Below, in pieces: positions 44,101 to 52,814 of a stretch of 64,000 nucleotides of DNA. Under the pieces are notes generated by a model. It was not told the origin of the DNA. It searched no databases and saw only the letters and a program-made list of their open reading frames with translations. A program made the translations under genes and the position numbers. The stretch's first letter is position 1; every line of letters starts with the position of its first letter. This DNA comes from SVFI01 sp045588655 (lineage in GTDB: Bacteria > Bacillota > Clostridia > Lachnospirales > Lachnospiraceae), in contig JAZNEP010000022.1 of the NCBI GenBank assembly GCA_045588655.1, forward strand, positions 268,480 through 332,479, written 5' to 3'.

Positions 44101-45201
44101 TTGCTGGAAGTAAGCAATGACATGGTAAAACTCCTCGAGGAGGTAAAAGGGTTTGACAATGTGACAAACGGACAGGAAGAAGCCGATAGACAGCTCTCTG
44201 TGACAATTGATAAAGATGAGGCAATGCGATTGGGACTGAGCGTGGCACAGATTTTTATGGAACTTTCCGGAAAGCTTACCACAGATGCTGATGTTACGAC
44301 GCTGACAACAGAGGATGATAAGTATCAGGTAACGCTTGTCAATGAAACCAAGAAGATCACAGAAGAGAACCTGATGGATTATGAGTTTAAGGTAAAAACG
44401 ACAGATGAAGACGGAAAAGAAGTGGAAGAAGTTCATAAACTCAAAGAGTTTGCGGAGATGACGGAAAGTGAAAGTATAGCAAGGATTTCACGTGTAAACC
44501 AGGAACGTTATATTACCGTTTCAGCAGAAACCATGGATGGATACAATACAACCCTTCTTTCCAGACAGGTAGAAGATAAACTTGCAAAATATCAGGTGCC
44601 GTCCGGGGTACGTGTAGAAATTGCAGGTGAAAGTACAGAAGTTATGAGCATGATGGAAGATATGATCCTTATGATTCTTTTGGCAATTATCTTTATTTAC
44701 CTGATTATGGTAGCTCAATTCCAGAGTTTGCTTTCTCCGTTTATTGTAATCTTTACGATTCCACTTGCGTTTACCGGTGGTTTTCTTGGATTGATGATGA
44801 CAGGAGAAGATCTTTCCATGATTGCCATGATGGGATTTTTGATTCTGGCAGGTGTGGTTGTAAACAATGGTATCGTATTTGTGGACTATACAAATCAGCT
44901 GAGACTTGCAGGAATGGAAAAGATAGAGGCACTCGTAGAGACAGGAAAGGCACGTATGCGACCGATTTTGATGACCGCACTTACCACCATTCTTGCTATG
45001 ATGACGATGGCACTTTCCAAGGATGCATCTGCAGTCATGAGTCGTGGTATGGTAATTGTAACAATCGGTGGTCTTGCGTATGCGACACTGATGACGTTGA
45101 TTATTGTTCCGGTTATGTATGATTTCCTCTTCCGAAAAGAGATACAGCAGGTAGATATCGGAGACGAGAATGATATGAGTGATTTAGATGGTCCGGTCTA
45201 A
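41104..45201 (+). CDS. RND-family efflux permease with a large coiled-coil insertion
   Basis: Proton-driven exporter of the AcrB/SwrC (HAE) type; drugs, surfactants or lipids are possible substrates. The 1365-residue protein has the usual plan: first membrane segment (VKKPYTVLVAVVMLIVLGIVSF), PGASPERVESDVSKVLEERL, membrane block LALGVGMLVDNSIVVIENIYRLR with the proton-relay Asp, a second half-repeat and the C-terminal block (GVVVNNGIVFVDYTNQLR). Between the first and second porter subdomains, about residues 197-520, there is an insertion of about 320 residues with heptads (DDAQAELDDARQELNDAESEI). ATG 41104 begins the family start; ATG 41071 would add a non-matching extension. No membrane-fusion partner is adjacent. 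Confidence 0.92.
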   Translation: MSKFSVKKPYTVLVAVVMLIVLGIVSFTKLTTDLLPTISIPYVLVITTYPGASPERVESDVSKVLEERLGTVNGVENVNSVSYENYSMVTLEFADDTNMDSAMVKLSTQINQIEFPDTVGTPSLMEISPDMMATMYLAVDYEGSDIYDLTTFVDETVIPYMERQNGVASVSATGMVEQSVEIRLDKEKVDALNAKVLGIATDKLDDAQAELDDARQELNDAESEINSGQEKLKDEQETATDELAKYSKMLDEAIATKAAYAARLVGLETDEMALKAELKAYKDNKVQKNYEQINSSFDVARGTIQSEETFKAIYDAVYAQIRIAAVQQALESAGMAGVVIDATNIDTYLAMLGPDATAAIEAAAAENATKVAKEQQQQQLDDIPTDVKDAIDNPKKLKAFKEMMEQQGQEEAAKALTKKNLKQLYDIVTTRIPQINTELANLAIEIAAAKEVNKKVEESIKEAEDAYVEVEAGKITAAASFGAYTAQLESGKLSIEQGKEQMKQAQEQLDESRESVLESANMDALLSLETLAQLIGAQNFSMPAGYIQNEDDTQILVKIGDEFDNVEQIENMILCNVDKIGDVRISDVANVTVLDNANESYAKLNGNNAVILSIMKSSTAGTSDVSKTCNEAIKELEKEYGGLHLTPLMDQGDYIGLIINSVLSNLIWGALLAVIVLAIFLKDYKPTLVVAFSIPMSVLFAIVLMYFSNITLNIISLSGLALGVGMLVDNSIVVIENIYRLRNKGVSSARAAVMGAKQVAGAIAASTLTTICVFLPIVFTTGLTRQLFTDMALTIAYSLIASLIVALTFVPCMSATVLKNSAEKEHKLFDKVMVVYEKILRFCLKVKWIPVLLAVVLLTICVVRVINMGMVLLPSMGGNQMSMTMSVPDEWEVEEGYAAADDLLGKIRAIDGIETVGIMSGGASGDVMMSSGTNKDFSFYLILDDETGKDNEVVAKKLETIMQDGYADTEYSIATSNMDISALMSSGLQIEIYGDDVDTLLEVSNDMVKLLEEVKGFDNVTNGQEEADRQLSVTIDKDEAMRLGLSVAQIFMELSGKLTTDADVTTLTTEDDKYQVTLVNETKKITEENLMDYEFKVKTTDEDGKEVEEVHKLKEFAEMTESESIARISRVNQERYITVSAETMDGYNTTLLSRQVEDKLAKYQVPSGVRVEIAGESTEVMSMMEDMILMILLAIIFIYLIMVAQFQSLLSPFIVIFTIPLAFTGGFLGLMMTGEDLSMIAMMGFLILAGVVVNNGIVFVDYTNQLRLAGMEKIEALVETGKARMRPILMTALTTILAMMTMALSKDASAVMSRGMVIVTIGGLAYATLMTLIIVPVMYDFLFRKEIQQVDIGDENDMSDLDGPV

Positions 45202-45215
45202 AAAGAAAATGAAAG

Positions 45216-45243
45216 AAAAAGCACATGAACACTTGCTTTTTTT
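45216..45243 (+). terminator. Intrinsic terminator after the RND gene
   Basis: AAAAAGCA (45216-45223) pairs with TGCTTTTT (45234-45241), loop of ten bases, T-run to 45243. Its 3' arm overlaps the rimP -35 element. Confidence 0.75.
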
Positions 45244-45261
45244 GAGGCAGAGTGCTATACT
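45233..45261 (+). promoter_or_regulatory. Predicted rimP-operon promoter overlapping the terminator
   Basis: TTGCTT (45233-45238) and TATACT (45256-45261) are 17 bases apart, with TGC directly before the -10 (extended -10). Confidence 0.55.
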
Positions 45262-45288
45262 AACCAAGGATAATATAGTTGATACATG

Positions 45289-45317
45289 AAAGAGTGGGCT
45301 TGCAAGTCCACTCTTTT
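45289..45317 (+). promoter_or_regulatory. rimP-leader hairpin
   Basis: AAAGAGTGGGCT pairs with AGTCCACTCTTT (one G-T) around a TGCA loop, followed by TTACG. A GAGTGGG...CCACTC hairpin just before rimP-nusA is a recurrent feature in Firmicutes, where NusA-linked attenuation has been proposed. The T-run is short, so this is at best a weak terminator. Confidence 0.6.
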
Positions 45318-45383
45318 ACGTTGTCAGATGAGCAGAGAGAATCACTGATGTGCTGCAAAGAATAAGGAAGGACAGGTGAATGA

Positions 45384-45851
45384 ATGTCAAAGCGTGACAA
45401 TTATGAAACACGTGCAGAGCAACTGCTTATGCCAATCGTAACAGCAAATGAGTTTGAACTCGTGGATGTAGAATACGTAAAAGAAGGTAGCAACTGGTAC
45501 CTGCGCGCCTACATTGATAAGCCGGGAGGTATAACGATTGATGATTGTGAACTGGTGAGCAGAGCTTTTTCAGAGCAACTTGATAAAGAGGATTTCATTG
45601 AGGATTCGTATATTATGGAAGTCAGCAGTCCGGGATTATTGCGTCCGATAAAAAAGGAAAAAGACTTTGAAAGAAATCTTGGAAAAGCAATTGAGATTAA
45701 AACATATAAAATGATCGATAAGTCAAAAGACTTTGAAGGTATATTAAAGGCATATGATAAGGAAAGTATCACTATTGAGACAGAGCAAGGTGAGAAACAA
45801 TTTACAAGAGCGGATTTAGCACTTGTACGTCCGCATGTTGAATTTAATTAG
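45384..45851 (+). CDS. rimP: Ribosome maturation factor RimP
   Basis: Helps 30S assembly. The 155-residue protein has the RimP core ELVDVEYVKEGSNWYLRAYIDKPGGITIDDCELVSRAF and EVSSPGLLRPIKKEKDFERNLGKAIEI, and the C-terminal SH3-like domain. ATG 45384 is preceded by AGGAAGGACAGG. First gene of the nusA-infB operon. Confidence 0.95.
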   Translation: MSKRDNYETRAEQLLMPIVTANEFELVDVEYVKEGSNWYLRAYIDKPGGITIDDCELVSRAFSEQLDKEDFIEDSYIMEVSSPGLLRPIKKEKDFERNLGKAIEIKTYKMIDKSKDFEGILKAYDKESITIETEQGEKQFTRADLALVRPHVEFN

Positions 45852-45865
45852 GAGGAAAGAGGAAA

Positions 45866-47008
45866 ATGAACAAGGAATTAATGGAGGCACTCGATATTCT
45901 GGAAAAGGAGAAAGAAATCAGCAAAGAGACATTATTCGAAGCAATCGAAAATTCGCTGATGACAGCTTGCAAAAACCATTTTGGCAAAGCGGATAATATT
46001 ACAGTTTCAGTAAATCGTGAAACCTGTGATTTCAAGGTTATTGCAGAAAAAGAAGTGGTGGCAACATCGGAAGAAGTGGAAGATGATTGTTTGCAAATCG
46101 CTCTTTCTGATGCATTAAAATATAGCAAAAAGGCTGAAGTTGGCAGCGTTGTATCTGTTGATATCAAGTCAAAAGAATTCGGCCGTATTGCGACACAGAA
46201 TGCAAAGAATGTAATTCTTCAGAAAATCAGAGAAGAAGAGAGAAGTGTGATTTATAATCAGTACTATGAAAAAGAAAAAGATATCGTAACAGGTATTGTG
46301 CAGAGATATGTTGGCAAGAACATCAGCATTGATCTTGGAAAAGCGGATGCGCTTCTCAATGAAAATGAGCAGGTTAAGACAGAGCATTTTAAACCGACAG
46401 AACGAATTAAGGTATATATTCTTGAAGTTAAGAATACAACAAAAGGAGCACGTATTTTAGTGAGCCGTACACATCCGGAGCTGGTAAAACGTCTCTTCGA
46501 ATCAGAAGTGGCTGAGATTGCAGACGGAACGGTTGAGATTAAAGCAATTGCTCGTGAAGCGGGAAGCCGTACAAAGATGGCAGTTTGGAGTGACAATCCA
46601 AATGTAGATCCGGTAGGAGCATGCGTGGGAATGAACGGTTCTCGTGTTAATACAATCGTTGACGAGCTTCGAGGAGAAAAAATTGATATCATCAACTGGG
46701 ATGAGAACCCTGGTAATCTGATTCAGAATGCATTGTCTCCGGCGAAAATCGTAGCCGTATTTGCAGATCCGGATGAAAAGACAGCCAAGGTCGTGGTACC
46801 GGATTATCAGTTGTCACTTGCGATTGGTAAAGAAGGTCAGAATGCAAGACTTGCAGCAAGACTGACAGGATACAAGATTGATATCAAGAGTGAGACACAG
46901 GCGAAAGATGCACCTGGATTCCGTTACGAAGATTATATGGATGAATACGAAGACGATGAGTATGAATATGAAGAAATGGAATCTTTTGAGGAAGTTAGTG
47001 AAGAATAG
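45866..47008 (+). CDS. nusA: Transcription factor NusA
   Basis: Modulates RNA polymerase pausing, termination and antitermination. The 380-residue protein has the N-terminal RNAP-binding domain (1-125), S1 domain (about 133-200) and KH domains with DPVGACVGMNGSRVNTIVDELRGEKIDIINW and LSLAIGKEGQNARLAARLTGYKIDI. It ends with an acidic Tyr/Glu tail (EYEDDEYEYEEME). Lacks the proteobacterial C-terminal repeats, as is normal here. GGAGGAAAGAGG precedes ATG 45866. Confidence 0.97.
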   Translation: MNKELMEALDILEKEKEISKETLFEAIENSLMTACKNHFGKADNITVSVNRETCDFKVIAEKEVVATSEEVEDDCLQIALSDALKYSKKAEVGSVVSVDIKSKEFGRIATQNAKNVILQKIREEERSVIYNQYYEKEKDIVTGIVQRYVGKNISIDLGKADALLNENEQVKTEHFKPTERIKVYILEVKNTTKGARILVSRTHPELVKRLFESEVAEIADGTVEIKAIAREAGSRTKMAVWSDNPNVDPVGACVGMNGSRVNTIVDELRGEKIDIINWDENPGNLIQNALSPAKIVAVFADPDEKTAKVVVPDYQLSLAIGKEGQNARLAARLTGYKIDIKSETQAKDAPGFRYEDYMDEYEDDEYEYEEMESFEEVSEE

Positions 47009-47017
47009 AGGATTTTT

Positions 47018-47287
47018 ATGAGTAAAAAAATTCCACTCAGACAATGTGTCGGCTGTGGAGAGATGAAAGCAAAAAAAGAAATGATGCGTGTCATCAAAAC
47101 AGCAGAAGGCGACATTGTATTAGATGTGACCGGAAAGAAAAATGGAAGAGGTGCTTATCTTTGCAAACAGGAAGAATGCTTAAAGATGGCTATGAAGAAC
47201 AAAGGGTTAGAGCGCTCCTTCAAAATGAGTATTGACAAGTCAATTTATGAAAAGCTGCAAAAGGAGTATGAAGGAAATATTGGATAA
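47018..47287 (+). CDS. rnpM: RNase P modulator RnpM (YlxR, DUF448)
   Basis: Small RNA-binding protein reported to bind RNase P RNA in Bacillus. The 89-residue protein shows PLRQCVGCGEMKAKKEMMRVIK and NGRGAYLCKQEECLKMAMKNKGL, the DUF448 core. Lies between nusA and ylxQ as usual. Overlaps the next gene by about 20 bases. Confidence 0.9.
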   Translation: MSKKIPLRQCVGCGEMKAKKEMMRVIKTAEGDIVLDVTGKKNGRGAYLCKQEECLKMAMKNKGLERSFKMSIDKSIYEKLQKEYEGNIG

Positions 47288-47609
47288 TCAAGAACAACAG
47301 ATAAAAAAAGTTTACTCGCTGATCGGACTGGCAACAAGAGCACGTAAATCTGTCAGTGGTGAGTTTTCAACGGAAAAGGCAGTCAAGGCATTTGAGGCGG
47401 AGCTGGTTATTGTGGCGGAAGATGCATCTGACAATACAAAAAAGCTTTTTCATGACAAGTGTAGTTTTTACGAGGTACCGTGCTATGTATTCGGGACCAA
47501 AGAGGAACTGGGACATGCGATGGGAAAAGAAATGAGAGCTTCCCTAGCGGTGACAGATTTTGGATTTGCGCAGTCGATTTGTAAATTGCTTGACGAGACA
47601 CAAAAATAG
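47268..47609 (+). CDS. L7Ae/L30e-family RNA-binding protein YlxQ
   Basis: Kink-turn-binding-type protein of the nusA-infB operon. The 113-residue frame contains VYSLIGLATRARKSVSGEFSTEKAVKAFEAELVIVAEDAS and the C-terminal strand-helix pattern of L7Ae folds. The start is uncertain: ATG 47268 has AAAGGAG only one base upstream, while TTG 47280 (MDNQEQQIKKV) has AAGGAA at 47271-47276. Both overlap rnpM. Confidence 0.88.
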   Translation: MKEILDNQEQQIKKVYSLIGLATRARKSVSGEFSTEKAVKAFEAELVIVAEDASDNTKKLFHDKCSFYEVPCYVFGTKEELGHAMGKEMRASLAVTDFGFAQSICKLLDETQK

Positions 47610-47623
47610 ATGGAGGTAGTAAC

Positions 47624-50443
47624 ATGGCGAAAATAAAAGTACGTGAACTCGCAGAAGAGTTAAATATATCAAATGATGATGTGAAAAAGTTTTTGGCAGA
47701 CAAGGGAATTGAAGTAAAACGTAGTGATTCCAGCTTAGATGATGAGACCGCTGCGTCTGTCAGAGCAAAATTTGGAAATGGCGCACAGGAAAAACAGGCA
47801 GAAGCTCCGAAGGCAGAGCCGACACAGGCAGAAGCACCGAAAAAAGAAGAGCCGGCTGCAAAGGCTGCAAAAGAAGAGGCGCCAAAACAAGAAGCACCAA
47901 AGAAGAAAAAAAGTATTATTATTGTTAGTAATTCACATAATAGCAGTATGGGCGCAAAACGTCCGCAAGGCGGAGCAAACAACCGTCCGCAGGGACAGAA
48001 TAATGATAGAAACGGACATGGCAACAATCAGAGAAATAATACAGCATCTCAGCCATATAGACCGTTACCAAAGCCGGTAATCAAACCGGTAGCAATCACA
48101 CCGACTCCAAAACCACAGCCGGTAAATCAGAATAAACCGAAACCAAAACCGCAGGAGGTTGTAGCTGCAGAAACAAAACCGGTACAAACGGAGAATGTAG
48201 CGGAAGTGGCACAGATTTCAAACAGCGATAAGAGAAATGAAGGCCAGAAACGTAGCAACGACAGAAAACCGCAGTATGGAAACGGAGGCGGAAATGAAGG
48301 AAATTACGCAGGCAGAGAGAACCGCAATTTCTCTGACAGACAGGGTAATGGCGGCTATAATCGTGGTGGCCAAAATAATGGTGATCATCAGAATCGTGGC
48401 GGTAATGCGAAACCTTATAACAATAATGAGCGCGGTGGTAAAGGCGATGCAAGGCCGCAGAATGGATTCCGCAAAAATCAGGGCGGTAAAGGTTCCTTCA
48501 TTCCGGAAAGTCCAATAAAAGAGCAGGAAAAACATCGCGATGACGAGAAACGTCGCAGCAATCAGGATAGAGATAAGAGAAGTAAAAAAGATCACATCTA
48601 TGAAGAAGATAACGAGATGATGATGAAAAACAAAAATAAAGCAGGACGCTTTATTAAACCGGAAAAGAAAGAAGTAGCACCGGAAGAACAGATTAAAGTT
48701 ATTACGATTCCGGAAACAATTACGATTAAAGATCTTGCAGATAAGATGAAAATTCAGCCGTCTGCGATTGTAAAGAAACTGTTCATGCAGGGACAGATTG
48801 TGACAGTAAATCAGGAAGTTGAATTTGAAACGGCAGAAGAAATTGCCATCGAATATGAGATTATCTGTGAAAAAGAAGTTCAGGTAGACGTAATCGAAGA
48901 ACTTCTGAAAGAAGAGGAAGAGAATGCAGATGATATGGTTGCAAGACCACCTGTTATCTGTGTTATGGGCCACGTTGACCACGGAAAAACATCTCTTCTT
49001 GACGCAATCCGTGAAACAAATGTAACAGACCGTGAGGCCGGTGGTATCACACAGCACATCGGTGCTTATACTGTTACGATTAACGATCAAAAAATTACAT
49101 TCCTTGACACACCGGGTCATGAGGCGTTTACAGCGATGCGTATGCGTGGAGCAAATTCTACCGATATCGCAATTTTAGTAGTTGCAGCAGATGATGGAGT
49201 AATGCCACAGACGGTAGAGGCGATTAACCATGCAAAAGCAGCCGGAATTGAAATCATTGTTGCAGTCAACAAGATGGATAAACCAAGTGCTAATATTGAT
49301 CGTGTAAAACAAGAATTAACAGAGTATGAGCTCATTCCGGCTGACTGGGGCGGAACAACAGAATTCGTTCCTGTTTCTGCAAAAACAGGAGAAGGTATCG
49401 ATACATTGCTTGAGACCATCCTTCTGACAGCAGAGATTCTTGAATTAAAAGCAAATCCAAACAGACGCGCAAGAGGTCTCGTAATTGAGGCAGAGCTTGA
49501 CAAGGGACGTGGTCCGGTTGCGACTGTTTTAGTACAAAAAGGAACACTTCATGTCGGTGATTTTGTTTCTGCTGGAGCAGCACATGGTAAAGTAAGAGCT
49601 ATGGTGGATGACAAAGGACGCAGAGTGAAAGAAGCAGGTCCTTGTACACCGGTTGAGATTCTCGGTCTGTCCGATGTACCAAATGCGGGAGAAATTCTTA
49701 TTGCACATGAAAATGATAAAACTGCAAAGACTTTTGCAGAGACCTTCGTGGCACAGAATAAAGTGAAAAAACTCGAAGAAACAAAGAGTAAAATGTCATT
49801 GGATGATCTGTTCTCACAAATTCAGGCAGGTAATCTGAAAGAACTCAACCTCATTATCAAGGCTGACGTTCAGGGTAGTGTGGAAGCAGTAAAACAGAGT
49901 CTTCTGAAGCTTTCTAACGAAGAAGTTGTTGTAAAATGTATCCATGGCGGTGTAGGTGCCGTAAATGAATCCGATGTTATTTTAGCAAGTGCTTCGCAGG
50001 CAATTATTATCGGATTTAACGTAAGACCGGATGCAATGGCAAAAGCGACAGCTGAGCGTGAGGGTGTTGACCTGAGATTATACAAAGTATTTTATCCGGC
50101 AATCGAAGATGTGCAGGCAGCAATGAAGGGTATGCTTGATCCGGTATTTGAAGTAAATGTATTCGGTCATGCAGAAGTAAGACAAATCTTTAAAGCATCT
50201 GCAATCGGTAACATTGCAGGATCTTATGTTCTTGACGGATACTTCCAGAGAGGATGTAAAGTTCGTATTACGCGTGACGGAGATCAGATCTTTGAAGGTG
50301 AGCTTGCATCACTGAAACGTTTCAAGGATGACGTAAAAGAAGTAAAAGCAGGCTTTGAGTGTGGTCTGGTATTTGAAGGCTATGATCAGATGCAAGAGCT
50401 TGATATCGTAGAAGCTTATATTATGGTAGAAGTACCAAGATAG
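47624..50443 (+). CDS. infB: Translation initiation factor IF-2
   Basis: GTPase that brings initiator tRNA to the ribosome. The 939-residue protein has an IF2_N module (KVRELAEELNISNDDVKKFLADKGIEVK), a long low-complexity region (about 55-345: Ala/Glu/Pro part, then Asn/Gly/Arg-rich part with many GGN motifs), a second IF2_N unit (ITIKDLADKMKIQPSAIVKKLFMQG), then the G domain from about 445 with GHVDHGKTS, DTPGHEAF and NKMDKP, and domains II-IV. ATG 47624 follows GGAGG. The Gly/Asn/Arg region is longer than in many species. Confidence 0.97.
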   Translation: MAKIKVRELAEELNISNDDVKKFLADKGIEVKRSDSSLDDETAASVRAKFGNGAQEKQAEAPKAEPTQAEAPKKEEPAAKAAKEEAPKQEAPKKKKSIIIVSNSHNSSMGAKRPQGGANNRPQGQNNDRNGHGNNQRNNTASQPYRPLPKPVIKPVAITPTPKPQPVNQNKPKPKPQEVVAAETKPVQTENVAEVAQISNSDKRNEGQKRSNDRKPQYGNGGGNEGNYAGRENRNFSDRQGNGGYNRGGQNNGDHQNRGGNAKPYNNNERGGKGDARPQNGFRKNQGGKGSFIPESPIKEQEKHRDDEKRRSNQDRDKRSKKDHIYEEDNEMMMKNKNKAGRFIKPEKKEVAPEEQIKVITIPETITIKDLADKMKIQPSAIVKKLFMQGQIVTVNQEVEFETAEEIAIEYEIICEKEVQVDVIEELLKEEEENADDMVARPPVICVMGHVDHGKTSLLDAIRETNVTDREAGGITQHIGAYTVTINDQKITFLDTPGHEAFTAMRMRGANSTDIAILVVAADDGVMPQTVEAINHAKAAGIEIIVAVNKMDKPSANIDRVKQELTEYELIPADWGGTTEFVPVSAKTGEGIDTLLETILLTAEILELKANPNRRARGLVIEAELDKGRGPVATVLVQKGTLHVGDFVSAGAAHGKVRAMVDDKGRRVKEAGPCTPVEILGLSDVPNAGEILIAHENDKTAKTFAETFVAQNKVKKLEETKSKMSLDDLFSQIQAGNLKELNLIIKADVQGSVEAVKQSLLKLSNEEVVVKCIHGGVGAVNESDVILASASQAIIIGFNVRPDAMAKATAEREGVDLRLYKVFYPAIEDVQAAMKGMLDPVFEVNVFGHAEVRQIFKASAIGNIAGSYVLDGYFQRGCKVRITRDGDQIFEGELASLKRFKDDVKEVKAGFECGLVFEGYDQMQELDIVEAYIMVEVPR

Positions 50444-50451
50444 GAAAAAAG

Positions 50452-50838
50452 ATGAGAAAAAATAGTGTGAAAAATACCCGTATCAACGGGGAAGTTATGC
50501 GCGCACTTGCAGATATTATCCGTGGAGAAATAAAAGATCCACGGATAAATCCGCTGACAAGTGTAGTGGCGGTAGAAGTGGCACCGGATCTAAAAACATG
50601 CAAAGCATGGATTTCAGTATTTGGTGAGGAGCAGGCAATTGCAGATACACTTGCAGGTCTGCAAAGTGCAGAAGGATTTATCCGGTCTAAGCTCGCAAAA
50701 AAAATTAATCTTCGAAACACACCGCAGATACAGTTTATTATGGACCAGTCGATTGCATATGGTGTGAGTATGTCAAAGAAGATTGATGAGGTAACGGGAA
50801 ATCGTTCTCAGGATGACGAGCAGGAGACGGAAGAGTAG
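50452..50838 (+). CDS. rbfA: Ribosome-binding factor A
   Basis: KH-like protein needed for 16S rRNA 5' end maturation and cold adaptation. The 128-residue product has VMRALADIIRGEIKDPRINPLTSVVAVEVAPDLKTCKAWISVFG and FIRSKLAKKINLRNTPQIQFIMDQSIAYG, characteristic of RbfA. Follows infB by eight bases. Confidence 0.95.
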   Translation: MRKNSVKNTRINGEVMRALADIIRGEIKDPRINPLTSVVAVEVAPDLKTCKAWISVFGEEQAIADTLAGLQSAEGFIRSKLAKKINLRNTPQIQFIMDQSIAYGVSMSKKIDEVTGNRSQDDEQETEE

Positions 50839-50847
50839 GAAAGAAGT

Positions 50848-51822
50848 ATGATTGATCTTGTAAAAGAGTGTGAAGGCGCTGATTTGATTGGAATAGCGGG
50901 ACATGTCAATCCGGATGGAGACTGTGTCGGTTCGGTCATGGCGCTTTGGCAGTTTCTTAAGAAAGTGTATCCAAAGGCACAGGTAGATGTCAGGATTGAG
51001 CAACCACCGGAAATTTTTAATTTTGTAAAAGGTGTGTCGGAGATCGTGACGGATGATTCAAAGGACATGGTCTACGATGTTATGTTTGTAGTAGATACGG
51101 TTCCACAGCGTTGCGGAGAAGCAGTCAAATACATTGAAACCGCAAAGAAAGTCATCAATATCGATCATCATATCAGCAATGAAGGTGGTTGTGATGTCGA
51201 TGAAATCGTTCCGCAGGCAAGTTCCGCAGCGGAAGTGGTGTATGAGCTGATTGCTCAGAAGGAAGAGTACAAAGCGTACATCGATAAGGAGATGGCGCAG
51301 ACATTATATATTGGAATCATCCATGACAGCGGGGTCATGCAGTATTCTAATACATCACCAAAGACACTCCGAATCGTAGCAGAACTGATTCAATACGGAT
51401 TTGATTTTCCGAAACTGATTGATGAAACCTTTTATGAAAAGACCTATGTACAGTCGAAATTGCTTGGGAAGGCATTGATGGATGCATATCCACTCATGGG
51501 TGGAAGAATCATGGTGTCCATGACAGATTTAAAGACCATGAATGCGTATGGGGCAGACAAAAAAGACTTGTCGGGAATCGTGAACCAGCTTCGTATTATG
51601 AAAGGCGTTGAGGTAGCTGTCTATATTTATGAAGTGGATGATAACCTCTACAAAGTGAGTATGCGCTCGTGTACGGATGATATTGATGTATCCAAGGTTT
51701 CTGCTTATTTTGGCGGAGGCGGTCACGTACGTGCAGCAGGTTGTAATATGGAAGGAAGCTATGAAGAAATCATAGAAAGTCTGTCGGAGCAACTCGCTCT
51801 ACAGATGGAGGATGGCAGATGA
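50848..51822 (+). CDS. nrnA: DHH-family oligoribonuclease / pAp phosphatase NrnA
   Basis: Degrades short RNA or linear dinucleotides and pAp. The 324-residue protein has motif I GHVNPDGDCVGS, motif II VDTVPQRCG, the DHH motif NIDHHISNEGG, HDSGVMQYSNTS, and the DHHA1 signature FGGGGHVRAAGC. The gene place between rbfA and truB is typical. Stop overlaps the truB ATG (ATGA at 51819-51822). Activity on cyclic-dinucleotide products is possible but not readable from sequence. Confidence 0.9.
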   Translation: MIDLVKECEGADLIGIAGHVNPDGDCVGSVMALWQFLKKVYPKAQVDVRIEQPPEIFNFVKGVSEIVTDDSKDMVYDVMFVVDTVPQRCGEAVKYIETAKKVINIDHHISNEGGCDVDEIVPQASSAAEVVYELIAQKEEYKAYIDKEMAQTLYIGIIHDSGVMQYSNTSPKTLRIVAELIQYGFDFPKLIDETFYEKTYVQSKLLGKALMDAYPLMGGRIMVSMTDLKTMNAYGADKKDLSGIVNQLRIMKGVEVAVYIYEVDDNLYKVSMRSCTDDIDVSKVSAYFGGGGHVRAAGCNMEGSYEEIIESLSEQLALQMEDGR

Positions 51823-52799
51823 ATGGTATCATAAACGTGTATAAGGAAAAAGGTTATACCTCACACGATGTGGTGGCAAAACTGCGAGGAATTCTCAGAC
51901 AGAAAAAAATAGGGCACACCGGAACGCTTGATCCGCAGGCAGAGGGTGTGCTCCCTGTATGTTTAGGGAATGCAACCAGATTATGTGATCTTTTAACTGA
52001 TAAAACAAAAGAATACGAAGCCGTATTGCGCTTGGGGGTTACAACAGACACGCAGGATATGACGGGAGAAATTTTGTCGGAGTCGCCGGTCAAGGTGCAG
52101 GAAGATGACATAATAAATATTATGTCAACGTTTAAAGGGAAAATTCTGCAGATTCCACCAATGTATTCTGCACTAAAAGTGAATGGCAGGAAGCTCGTTG
52201 ATTTGGCACGTGAAGGAATCGAAGTGGAGCGGAAAGCCAGAGAAATTGAGATATATGAATTGGAAATTCTTGAGATAAAGCTTCCACTGGTCAGATTTCG
52301 TGTTCATTGTTCCAAAGGAACCTACATACGCACCTTGTGTCAGGATATTGGTGAGAAAGCCGGTTGTGGTGGTGCGATGGAAAGTTTGCTTCGCACAAGA
52401 GTGGATCGTTTTTTTATGAAAGATGCGTTAACACTTGAGCAGATAGAACAAGTTCGTGATGAGCAGAAGCTGGAGGAGATTTTATATCCGGTAGATGAAG
52501 TGTTTCGCGCCTTACCGGCAGTCACTGTACAGAACGAATACCGGAAAGTAATTGACAATGGTAACAGTATATACCCGAAAATGTATACGCAAAAGCAGGG
52601 AGAAAAACTGCCGGATTTGAAAAATATAACATCGTATGAAAGCAGTGGCAGTAAGGCGATACAGATTCGTGTATACAATGAAGATGAGATTTTTTATGGT
52701 GTATATGAGTATAGCACTGAGAGGAAATGTTTCAAACCATACAAAATGTTCTTAGATAAAGAAGCGTTAAAAGAGAAGTATGGAAAAGAATACTTTTAA
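51819..52799 (+). CDS. truB: tRNA pseudouridine(55) synthase TruB
   Basis: Makes pseudouridine 55 in the tRNA T loop. The 326-residue protein has the catalytic Asp38 in KIGHTGTLDPQAEGVLPV, the LRLGVTTDTQD segment, QIPPMYSALKVNGRKL and FRVHCSKGTYIRTLCQDIG. Overlaps nrnA by four bases, so translation is coupled. Confidence 0.96.
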   Translation: MNGIINVYKEKGYTSHDVVAKLRGILRQKKIGHTGTLDPQAEGVLPVCLGNATRLCDLLTDKTKEYEAVLRLGVTTDTQDMTGEILSESPVKVQEDDIINIMSTFKGKILQIPPMYSALKVNGRKLVDLAREGIEVERKAREIEIYELEILEIKLPLVRFRVHCSKGTYIRTLCQDIGEKAGCGGAMESLLRTRVDRFFMKDALTLEQIEQVRDEQKLEEILYPVDEVFRALPAVTVQNEYRKVIDNGNSIYPKMYTQKQGEKLPDLKNITSYESSGSKAIQIRVYNEDEIFYGVYEYSTERKCFKPYKMFLDKEALKEKYGKEYF

Positions 52800-52814
52800 A
52801 GATAGGAAGAAGAA

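Noticed and set aside
48218..49120. 300-codon open frame on the minus strand opposite infB
   Set aside because: Composition is Phe/Ile/Cys-rich without domain, and the + strand frame is a certain IF-2. It is a shadow frame; the same holds for long minus frames opposite flhB (8303-9043) and the bactofilin (28087-28770).
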